Shown here: piece after piece, positions 49,601 through 61,600 of the stretch
How positions within the stretch are numbered: position 1 is the first letter of the stretch
Layout: the number at the start of each line of letters is the position of its first letter
Source: Otis tarda
Taxonomy: Eukaryota > Chordata > Aves > Otidiformes > Otididae
Direction: 5' to 3'
Length of the DNA: 64,000 nucleotides
Assembly: GCA_026413225.1 (NCBI GenBank)
Contig: CM048553.1
Span: 22,010,501-22,074,500, forward strand
Notes under the pieces: generated by a model
Database searches by the model: none
What the model was told of the DNA's origin: nothing
The model's input: the letters and a program-made list of their open reading frames with translations, nothing else
Program-made: the position numbers and the translations under genes

Positions 49601-52600
49601 TTTGAGTCTAAAGGACTAGTCTAATTTGTAGCTCTCTATAAGATATCCATTAATATTAAAGTCCTATAGAAACATGCACGCAAGTGAAAAGCACGTGGGA
49701 CACCACAGGCCTATTCTAAGCCTCAGTAGTATTTCTGCTTCCTCTCATGGAATCTTCCTTACCCTCCTTTTGCAACTCATGCTGTGCTACAATATGACAG
49801 AAAAAAAAAAAAAAAAAAAGAAAAAGGATTAATAAGATTGAATTAAGTATTCCTGGATCTTGAAAAGTAAAAGAATATGGAATATAGTTTCCTAGAGAGA
49901 GTGGGCTTGTTTTAAGTTAAAATTTTGCACTTTAGTCTCTTAGATGTGGGCAACAGAAAGGGAGAAGATAATTATGGCTCAGGCAGTTTTCTCAAGCATG
50001 CTTGTGGTGTGCTGAAGTACTTTCAGCTTAGTTTCAACTTGTTTTGATATAAATCATTACTAGAGACGAAAACAACAACAAAAAACCTGAGATTTTCTTA
50101 CCCTCAAGATGAAGCAATTCTGGGAGGTCTGGCTGGTCATCAGATGGATCTGCACTTTGTAACATCTGCAAGAGCTGGTCCATTTTATCCTAGAACACAA
50201 ATTGTGTAATTAGGGCACAGCTGGGGGGGGAGAATTAACACTTTCAGGATAGTAAATTAAAGCAGCTGTTTACAACAGCCATTTGGATCTTTTGGGACTT
50301 GGAAATCATCTAGACTAACTTTAAGAAAATACAAATCATATATGCTACTTTACAGGAAGGAAGATGCTTGAACAAAGGAAAGCCAAATGATAAAAATTAT
50401 TAGTAGTAACAAGTGGAATGTGCAGAATACCCCTTTATTCCTAAAAATCCTTCCAAATAGTATTTTCTGAGTGTCATGGTTTTGTTAGTGAGGGGGGGCC
50501 TAAGGTGGTAGCTTCTGCAGGAAACTGCTAGAAGTCGCTCCCCTTTGTTCAGTGGACTCGGCCAGGCCTAGGGCAGACCTGCTGCTGGCCAAGGTCGAGC
50601 CGATTGGTAGCAGAATGTCCCGTGATAACGCCTCTGCGATAACGTATTTAAGAAGGGGAAAACAGAGAAAAAAAGAGAGAAGAGAAGATGTGAAGAAGCT
50701 GAGCGGGGGCGGAGGCGCAGAGGGGGAGGCGCAGGCCTCATGGGCCTTGCAGGCCTCACCCTCTGGCCTCTTGCCAGGCGGCCGACTGGGCCCGACTCGG
50801 CCCGGCCCGGCTGCAAGAAGTGGAGAGGAGATGAGAAGTGAATAAGATGTAAAAAGATCCTGAGAGACATCTACCACCCTGTTGTGAGTGAGGAACGGCT
50901 GCAGACGCCAAGGTCAGTTCAGAAAGGAGGGGAGGAGTAATGCGGCTCCTGGCCAAGATTCCCCTGCAGCCTGTCGTGATGACCATGGTGGAGCAGGTTG
51001 TCCCCCTGCAGCCCATGGAGGTCCACGGAGGAGCAGAGATCCACTTGGAGCCCGTGAAGGACCCCGTACCGGGGGAGGTGGATGCCTGAAGGTGGCTGTG
51101 GCCCGTGGAGGGCCCGCTGGGACAGCCGTTCTGGAGAGACTGTACTCCGTGGAAGAGATGACCCACGCCGGAGCAGTTCCACGAAGGACTGTGGCCCGTG
51201 GGAGGGACCCCACGATGGAGCAGGGGAGGAATGTGAGGAGTTCTTCCCCCGACCATGAAGCAGCGGCATGAAACAACGTATGATGAACTGACTGCAACCC
51301 CCATTCCCTCTTCCCCCCTGTGCTGCTCGGGGGGGGGAAGGTAGTAGAGATAATGTTAAGCTTGGGAAGAGGGAGGGGTGGATGGAGGTTATCTTGTTCT
51401 CTGTCTCATTATCCTGCTGTTTGTAGTAATAAATGAATAGTTTTTCCCAAGTCGAGTCTGTTTTGCCTGTGACGGTAACTTTGAGGATTTCTCCCTCTCC
51501 TTATCTCAAACCTCGAGCCGTTTTTCCTTATATTTTCTCTCCCTGTTCTTTCGGAGGGTGGGGGGAGTGAGAGAGAGACTGCGTAGTCTGGTCCTGATCA
51601 GGGCTGAACTACGACACTGAGCAGTTTCTATTTTTCTATTCTAGTTACTACATATGCAATACTACCACCTAGTGGGATTAGTGGAAATGTTTTGACAGAA
51701 TACATTGAGAGGAATACTTTTAAAAAGAAATGGGTACTTAAAACTAAATTCACTGGAAAACTACCCGGCATTTTCCAAGCTAATGCTCATGTGCTGATAG
51801 GCATCAATGTCATTTCTAATATATATGAAAGGGTTTTTTAAAGATGATGTCTAGAGGGCTTGCATGGTTGACTTCAGAATAAGTAATCCTTGATTAAGGA
51901 GCTTAAGGGCAACCCATTTATAAAAATACCAAACGGTAGAAAATTAACAGGCGTGAACTCTTTGAAAAGTATGTCTTGGAGTAAAATATATTGCTTGGCC
52001 AAACTTTACATGTAAATGGTTTTTAAAAATCACTTTTTAGCTGAGAGCTATCAAATAAATAGCCTTTAATAGAGTTACATAAGTGGTATCAAAGTGGAAA
52101 CTAAAACTATGTTTTTTTCCTGCTTAACCCCAAGGAAGGCAGGAAGAAGCCAAATGAATTACTCCCTTTAAAAATTATATTATGGTAATTTAAAAAAACA
52201 AAATAAGACACTAAAGCATAAAAGAACATGGAATCACAGAAGACTAAAGCTGGAAGGCACCTCAAGGCAGGCTTGAGATAAGCTATTTCAGAAGATTACA
52301 AACTAGTATCTCTTGAGAGGAAGAGTAGTTGAGGCAGGAGTTCAACAGGACTTTAGGAAGGCAGTAACTGATTTTTTATGTCAAAAACCAATGACAGAAT
52401 CCTAGTTGAGAAAGAAATGGAAGGTCATGAGAGAGAAAGGGAAAAATTCTGAAGAGAACAATTCTAAGCCCCTTGGGAGAGGGAGAAAAAAAAAAAAAGG
52501 CAGGTGAAAAACATCCTGGGCTTAGACTTCCTGGGAATCTTGCAGAATCACCGTGGTGAGATTTTGCAAATCTTACTAAGCATTGATTACAGAGCAGCAA

Positions 52601-55600
52601 AAAGCTCACAGTTTTCAGAGAAGGAAAGAGATCTTTCAGACTAGGAGAAAACAGTGGTAGTTATACTGGAAATAAATCTAAAGACAGCATTCAAGATGGG
52701 TATCTCTGAGGTATCCTGAAGTTCTTAAAGCAAAACTTGAAAGCAAATGTGTCACTCCACAACAGGCTTCTAGTTTGGAGGTGAACAGCTGTACATTCCT
52801 GAAGTAGGGCCCTAAATGGAATGCAGTTTCCAAATTCAGTTCCAGAAATTTCTAAGAACTTCAAGACACATGAACAAATTAGAACACTGCAGATTTTTTT
52901 TTTTTAATTAAATGCACTTTCCCTTCTCATTCTCTTTTGATTATGTTCTGATATTTCAAATTGGTTTTGAGGGACAGGATGAAAGGGTTAAACACCACAT
53001 ATTTACATGTACCAGCAGTTAAAAATCAGTACTTGTATCACACTTACTTCATCAATATAAACTGGTTCAGGCTCAGGTTCTATTGTCTCTACTTGAACTT
53101 CATCACTGAACTGCACTGTTTTCTTCTCAGCTTTCACTGTAAGATAAACAGGCAGATTTTATTTTAGAAAACAAAGATACACAAAACAATAACATAAATG
53201 TTATACAGCTAGCATGTTGCCTAAGTTATTTATATTTGAAACATCTACTGTGAAAATTTATTTTTGTTGACATTTTATTGACATTTGAAGGCCAAAACTA
53301 TCTCCATAGAATTTAACAATTTTCTTAAACAAATCTGTAAATTGCATTAAAAAAAAAGACAGAAGTTCACAAAAGGTCAATAGGAACATGTTTTAGCAAG
53401 TAAATGTCTTTATCGTAATCTCCCTGCACATAACATACTTATTAATAAGTCATCAGGAAAACAGACTAAGAGAGAGTGATTGGAAGAAACAGACCTAATG
53501 AGTCAGGTTTAACAGAAAACTGGTAAAATCATCTATGACGAACTACAGCCTTCTTTTCTCCAGAGCAAAGTCTAGAATCAAAAGTTCTCAGGTTTTGCTA
53601 TTCCTTTGCATCAAACAGTAACTGCAAAAGCATCTCACTCCTCTGCAGTGGAGGCCACAACAAAAAAAAAGTTGCCAAATACTACTTTTTATCATACTAC
53701 TCTTATTAGTTTTAACATGAACATATCACTCCTACAGCACATAATTCAGCTGACCTGCTCACACCTTTGGCACACTCATATTGAGATCACAGGAGATTAA
53801 TCTTGCAAAACCATCAGAAATCAGTTCTAACATCTTAAAACCTTGTCTAATATTTAATATTTTTGTTCAATATTTAGAGTAGGTTAGACTGATATAAACA
53901 GATAAAAGAAGACAACCAGTATGCAGAAAAAACATTCCTTCCATTATGCACACATACACACCTACCGCATGTAGGTTTCTTGAATTGTTTGAACAGTGGT
54001 AATCTGTCTCCTATCTGGCCAGTGGCCTTCAGTTTTTCCTTGATTAGAGATGTACCATTGCAACCAGGCAAAAAGGTAATTTGGGAAAAAAACCTGCTGC
54101 TGCTTATATATATCTAAGCGTGAATGGAGTTGTTAAATGAGTCTCAAGGAAGCTACCAACAAAGCCAGCAGTAGACAGCATCATATTTTTCAGCAGATGC
54201 CAGCTTGAGGAACCTTGGCCTGACACAAAAATATGACTGTTGTTTCTGAGAGCACAGCAGGGGCTCCTCAGTTTTACTTACGAGTATCATTAACTTGTAA
54301 GTGAACTTTATCATAAGGGAAAGGAAACAGGGAAAGTAAAGTAAATCACTACAGAAATATCCCTTGGGCCACGGCAAGGCTTCACATATATACATAAAAG
54401 TAATGTTACTTACTCATTTCTGGCTCAGCAGAAAGATCAGCTGTTACAAAATTAGATGGAAACAATCCTATACCCTGATGAGTTTCACCTTTCCACCAAT
54501 TTGGATCACTAAAGACAAAAAAATAATTTAAAAATCTACACATCTAAAAATCCCATACCAACATGGAATTTTCCCAAGAATTGCACTGTAAAAGGCATTT
54601 ATATTACTTGTACATAAATAGAATTTGCACACACCCCTAAATCTTTATACAAGAATCTTCATGGAATTACATTTATATGTAAAAAATCTAGGAGATAACT
54701 AAACAAAGTATTTAAAACGTAAGTATATTTTATTGCAATTGTATTCCAATGTATGCTTCTACATAGAAGATATGATTATTCCTGATTGATTTTTACAGTA
54801 TAATTACTTCTAGTAGGCATTCTATGTAAATTACCTGTCATCAAGGATAGTTATAAGTTCTCCAGCTTTAAAAGTTAATTCATTGTCTTCAGCAGCCTCA
54901 AAATCATAGATTGCACGAACCTTTCGGCCCTCATGTTTGTGATTTGTTAAAAGGCTTGAGGTGCTCGGATACAAACTGGAAAGTGTTGTTTGCTGTTGCC
55001 TTTGTTCTTTTAAGGACAATTCAATAGCTAGAAAAGAAAAGTTATTCACATGAAAATTCCCAATAAAAATGGGTTGAATTATACAAAAATTTAACTTTGA
55101 AAACTTTTAGTATAATTCCATTCCTGTTGCATCATAATCAACTTCTGCCTTTCACTTTGAAATAATGGTAAAAAACAAAAAGATGTTTTATAACTGGAAA
55201 GCACAATTCTGCCTGTAGATTACTGAGGCTTTCAACATGGACAGGAAGAACAGATAGCACTTAAGCAAGTACAAACAGGATAACTCATGAAGTAATCCAT
55301 TTTTTATTATTATATTATTGTTATTATCTTGAACTGATATAAACTATTTACTAGCAGGTACATGATGTTCAACTTTTCCAGATCACTTGAAACATTAAAA
55401 CAACTGTTCAGGTACACGTTGTTTCCCTGTTAGATCAGGAGTCTTTATCCTGAATTCATAGAAAGAAAGAACTGCACAGAAGGATTGAGGTTGGAAGACA
55501 CCTCTGGAGATCATCTTGTCCAATCCCCTGCTCAAGCAGGGTCACCTAGACCAAGATTATGTCCAGATGACTTTTGAATATCTCCAAAGATGGAGACTCT

Positions 55601-58600
55601 ACAACCTCCCTGGGCAACTTGTGCCAGTGCTCAGTCACCCTCACAGCATAAAAGTGCCTCCTTAATTCATAATTAAGAGAAAGATTTTGGCTTAGCCAAG
55701 CAAAATTTTGTCCATTCCTTTTCTCTCCCTGTCATTCCTTGGATAATTTTACATTTCTTGGTAGTTTTCAATTAAACTGGATTAAGCAGAAAGGTTTCAT
55801 GCATATTAAACTCCAAGTTTGTGGAAAAAAAAAAAAAATCATGTTTAAGAAGGGATGAAGCAGGACACAAAAACCAAGAGAACGAACATTAGAGAACTCA
55901 TGCAGAATCTGAACCTTTGAGACTATAAATATCAAAGCACTCTAAGAATGACTCTTTTGACATAGAAGGAGGTAGATTCAGATTAGCTATAAGGAAGAAT
56001 TTTTTCACATGAGAGTGGTGTAACACTGGAACAGGTTGCCCAGAGAGATGGTAGATGCCCCATCCCTGGAAACATTCACGGCCAAGATGGACAGGGCTCT
56101 GAGCAGCCTGATCTGGTTGAAGATTTCCCTGCTCCTTGCAGGGAGGTTGGACTAGGAGACCTTTGAAGGTTCCTTCCAACACAAACTATTCTATGATCCT
56201 ATGATATGGATATGCAGTGATACGACAAGGGGTAATTCCTTTAAATTGGAAGAAGGTAGATTAGATATAAAGAAGAAATTCTACACTGTGAGGGTAGTGA
56301 GGCACTGGAATGGGTTGTTCAGAGAAGCTGTGGATGCCCCATCCCTGGAAACATTCAAGACCAGGTTGGATGGGGCTTTGAATGACTTGGTCTGGTGGAA
56401 GGTGTCCCTGCCCATGGCAGAGGGGTTGGAACTAAGTGATCTTTAAGGTCGCTTCCAACCCAAACCATTCTATAATTCCACACCTTAGTACAACAATAAA
56501 TCAAAAGAAACCATCCTAGTTTTGTTTACTGGCACTGCAGTGAGACATTTAACAGCTACTTACGCTTACCACAATCAAAGCCTTAAAGTATGTTACAGAA
56601 GCAGTATTCAAAGGAATAAAAGTTTAAAGTAGTATACCCAAAAATACTGAATCCAATTTGCATACAACTTATACTATAATCCTTATTGTCTCCTTCCATC
56701 AAATGATTAAATTGCAAATAAATGTGTTTCTCTTGCCCCAGGAACAGGAAAAATCCAAGTGCAGAACTTGCATAAAATATTTCCACAGTGGAGCATGTCC
56801 TTAACATGAGATTTTGCATATTTTTTTTTTACTGTGTTGTTTCAGTTTGCCAAGGAAAAAAAAAGTAAAAATTGGGAAATTTTTTGTATTTTTTACCCAC
56901 AGACCAATTTTAATCTCTAACCCACCAGGAAGGGTACAAAAAGAAAATAACAGAAATCATAACCACAATCCATAAATATACTATTCACATAGAGGAAGGA
57001 AACAAAATATTTGTTCCTGCTTTATTTGATATTTACCAATATATTCGTCAGGTCAGCAAACAATGCACTCACCTTTAGCTAAATCCTCCTCTTCCTTTTT
57101 GTTGGCTACTGCACCAGGATCTTTGGCAACTAGAGCTGGACTTGCTTTTGCCTGTTCAGCAGCCTAGACAAAAGTGTAAGATGTAAAAATTAATTCAAAA
57201 AAAAAAATGACAATGCATTAAGTTCACCATTTTGATTTGTATTAATCTGCAATATAAAAATCTGAAGTAAATCAAATCATTTCAACCCTCATAGGAATGT
57301 TTTATTAAGACAAGAGAGACTTCGTTTTGTTTGCCAAACACTTTATAGAATTCAAGACTACAAACTGTAAAATACAGACCTGAGGATAAAAATAATTTTA
57401 TACCCTTTAAGAACGACCACAAAATTTAATATACCTGTGAACCAATAGCTGGGAAAGTAACTCCTTGCTCCTTAAGATTTTTTATCATAGCAGATATTAA
57501 ACTAAGCTGTGGGTCATTCTTGAATTCATCAGTCCATTCCACCATAAGTGCTTTCAGCTTTTCACAAACTTTTGGATGACCCTGCAAGAACAGTAGAAAC
57601 TAGTTAAATAATACAGGAATCTCTTCTTAATTTCTTCATTTAAAATAACTTCATGTTACTGTCAATATAAATTATATAGGCACTTTATTTGGAAGTGTAT
57701 CACTACAAGATACATTTCAAAATAATACATAATGCTGGTGTACTGTACACCAGAACAGTATACCAGCATTATGTTTGTACTAGTACAACACATATTAGGC
57801 CCAAAATAGAGTAAAACAAGGTTATATAAAACCCCTATATTATCTACCTTTCCCCAAATCTGTATTTAGTGTTTCACTGCTGTTATTTAAGACAAAAATG
57901 AATCTGCATATTTAGAAATTAACACACCACACCCTACCTCCCCCAAACAGAATACATTAGTAATTGTAGTATGAAGTAGCATTCAGGAAGTTCTTTCTTA
58001 AGTCACATTCTTCCCAGTAATTTTGTATCCTTCCCCCTGCCACTAAATTTCCAGTCTTCCAAAAGTAGATTCCATTCCACTTTCAGATTACTCCAGCTCT
58101 CTGTCTGATTTAGCTTTTGTATGAATTGTATAAATTAATGCAATACATTACCTTATTCAACACATTGCTTACTTCACTGGCAAAATCTCTTGAACAGACT
58201 TCTAAATGAAAGATTTTACCACAGTTTGATACACATGCTCCTAGAAGCTAAAGAAAGCAAGATTAAAACTCAGAGAAAGTTTTTTTTGCAATGTAACTTT
58301 TCAGGAAAGAAAAGCACTACACTAAGAAGAACCTACTGTTAATGCTTGCATAGCAACATGAGGATCTTTATGGTTCACTCTCTTCATAATAGAACGGAGA
58401 CAGTCCTTAGGCCTAAAAAACACAGGACAGATTTTTAAAAAATGGAATGAACACTCTTGCACACGTGACAATGCATGACAACATTAACAGACAGCAAGCT
58501 CTCCCAAACATTATCAGTAAATGATTTAGTAGCTTGTAAGTGTAACCTTCAAAAAATAAATTAACACCATTAACAGTTGTAGCCATTTCTGTCTATAGGA

Positions 58601-61600
58601 TTGCTAGCTTTCTGAGTTATCAGAACTTCTCAGTAAGTTACATTGCCTTCTGTAGTTACTGAGAATCACTGTAAATACTCCAGAAACCCATAACACTCCT
58701 TACACTTAGAGAACTGTAATTCTCTATAGTCCATGCACCTACTCCTCTGTATTTCACATACATAAGAACATCTGCTTACATACTGATTACCAACACCCTT
58801 TTGCTACCTTTTTTTTTAATTACCACCACTATGTTCCTCAGAGTCTCTTTTAATCTACAGAATAACATTTATAAAGAAGATATGCAATGAACCAACAAGT
58901 GGTAAAAAAAAAAAAAAAACTTGTTAGACATTCTGTATCAAAGTTTCGAAACAATTAAATACGGAATTCAAGTCTTATCCATGTTGTGGTAGATAGAAAT
59001 AATGTGAAAAGGAAATTTAAGAAAGAATTTGAATGGGAGTTTCAGGAACACTTTAGCATATTAAAATCTGTGTGACTTTCTGTTATTTTGTACTGTCTTT
59101 AAAGGTGGCGGAAGACTAAGTGAGGCTGGGGTAGGAATTACCCAGGTAAATAGGTAAATTTAAACTAAGAGATTTTATGCACTTCTGAAGTATTTATAGT
59201 AACTTTTTTTTCTGGAAGCAAAATTATTCTTCTATTGAACTGATACCCAAGAACTAACATGAAACTTAGGTATAAGTTACACCACTGCTTGGCTATACTA
59301 TATTTGGCAGTGTCTACATTTTACAGAAATGCCCACTTCATATTTAGTAGTACTAATTATAGAAAATGCTATCACACAGCAAGACTATGTATCACTCAGT
59401 GTATATCTTCACAAACCCAATTATTACAAATGAAGACTATAAGGCAAGCACTGCCTATTATCTATTAATTACCCAAGACTTCTCATATGTTCACTTTAAT
59501 TGAGAAAGAATACACACTAAAATGTTCAGAAATAACTGCTTTTTTAAAACATTAATTTATGAGTAGGAGTATCAATATGATAAGAGTGCAAGCACAAAAA
59601 AGTGCAGGTCCATTAATTTTTAAGCCGGTATTTAAAAAGGTAGGGTGCAGGATCAAGAGCTTAGCAGTTCAGGAACAGGACCATTAGCCTAATTTTTTTT
59701 TTAATTAAGGAATCCAAAGTCTTATTAAAAATAATAAAGTAACAAGAAAGCCTCAAACGCAAATGATCTTCCACATGTGTCAAGTACAATTTTGAAAAAG
59801 AAAAAAAAAAATCTTTCAGTAATTAATGAAAATGCCTTTAAAAAACAAACAAAAAAATCTATTTGCTCATATATTTAACAGAAGCAATCAATATTTGAGT
59901 GTTAATGTTTTAACATGCTTGAATGTCTAAAAAAAAAATATTTTTATTACATCTACACTAAAAAAAAATAAATATCCAAGCTTACCAATGTTTAGTTACA
60001 CGAACTAAGAATCCCTATTCGAGACAGAACTGTAATTCTTAGTTTTACTTCAAATTAATTCATCATACAATTTAGTTTGCAAGTTACAAGAAGTACTATG
60101 CAGAAATCAGAGGGAAGGCACGCACCCTGTGAGAACAGAATTCTGTCTGTTTATTAGGCATCTCTCCAGACCATGCTATACAAACACTGGGCCACAGTTC
60201 TGCTCCAATGAGTCTATAATCAAAGTCTCAGAGGCAGCACAGTGACTGGGAATAACAAATCAGTAGGGAGAAAAAAAAGGCAAGACACAACAGAGGCTAT
60301 AATAATGCATCCAGAAAGCATTCACAATAAATTTCAGGTTTAGTTTTAGAGACTAAAAATAATATATTTGATGATATTTCATTTAACAAAGACAAAATTA
60401 ACAGCAATTGGAATATAAAATACTAATTTACACAAAATATTTTGTACATTTTCAGGAAGTTATTGTTCATTTACAGTCCAAGGTAACTGACTACAGGACT
60501 AAAGACTACACAGGTGACTCAATTTTCCTTCTTGCCCCTTCAGAAACAAACGAGTCAAAGAGCTTCCTGGTCAGCTTTTTAGACATACGCTGCAATGACT
60601 ACGTAAAATGCTACTGAGATTGGGTAACTTGAGGGAAAAAAAAATAGAAGGTAGTTTGGAAGACTATCAAGTAAGCAATTTTACTGTTTGTTCTCTCTTG
60701 TATGAACAGGCACAAAAACAAGCAAAGAAGAATCAGCTAACCAGAATAGTGACTCACTGTCGGACTGATTAATCCATAAGGATTCAGGACAAAATTAGGC
60801 AAGCAGCAATATAGACAAACCATTTCTCAATGACAATTTTTCAATACCCACCACCACCCACAACAAAGAGTGGTGCAATGAACATTCCCATTTTCTCCAT
60901 CATTGGTGTTTTCTCCCACTTGCTGACTTCATTTTTTCTTTTCTGCCATCATTTGTATTAAGTAACTTTTCTGAAGAAAAATTGAAGTTGTGATAGTTTC
61001 GAACACAAAGACTGACATGTCTCATTCAGTTAATACAAAAGGTACAACCATCTCAAAGCCAAATGCAAACAAAATTGGACTCAGGAACTGGCTAGCACTG
61101 AAGTGACTGAGGAAGGGGGGATGCTTCATGCTAAAATATACCATATGTGGCCTTTAATTTTCTCTTTTACTCTGCTTAATGAATCACTCAAATTTTATAT
61201 TATTTTACTCAGAGCTGATAAACTGTAGATTCAGTTGTGTAAGCATTTTCATTACAGAAAACCAACACAAAGCACAAATCTACACCTTTCCTATAGTCAG
61301 ATGACTATATGACAAATACGACAAAAGTTTAAAAATAGACAAGTTTTCAATAATGCTGTATAAAAACAAACAAACAAAAAAGACTGCCTCTAATGGCAAA
61401 ACTTTTGTTTTAATCATGTTTCCATGTTGAAAAGGCAACTTGCTCACTGAATTACCAATATTCCCCCAAAATGCGACATAAACAATGTAATAGGCAACTG
61501 TTGAGCTGTATGAGTTCCTAAAACAAACTCAGAGATTTAAAAATGTGCTGATTGTCTCGTGGTTAGACAAATTTTAGATCACCTTAAGAACCCAATATGT

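Larger units (their letters stand above)
43644..53047 (-). other. STAM: STAM introns 9 to 13
   Basis: Introns 13 (43644-44807), 12 (44984-46921), 11 (47076-47431), 10 (47487-50101) and 9 (50190-53047). They are AT-rich with A runs at 46349-46364 and 49801-49819. Only the solo LTR and the small CR1 relic in intron 9 were recognised as mobile DNA. Confidence 0.9.
53137..57434 (-). other. STAM: STAM introns 5 to 8
   Basis: Introns 8 (53137-54413), 7 (54509-54834), 6 (55028-57072) and 5 (57164-57434), interrupted by exons 6-8. Intron 6 holds three CR1 tails in 1 kb; the others show no recognisable elements. Confidence 0.9.
57582..58336 (-). other. STAM: STAM introns 3 and 4
   Basis: Intron 4 (57582-58151) carries the 20-bp-stem hairpin; intron 3 (58248-58336) is only 89 bases. 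Exon 4 lies between them. Confidence 0.9.

Noticed and set aside
50756-51304. 182-codon minus-strand open frame and its shadows
   Set aside because: Inside the second solo LTR; same composition artefact as in the first copy.
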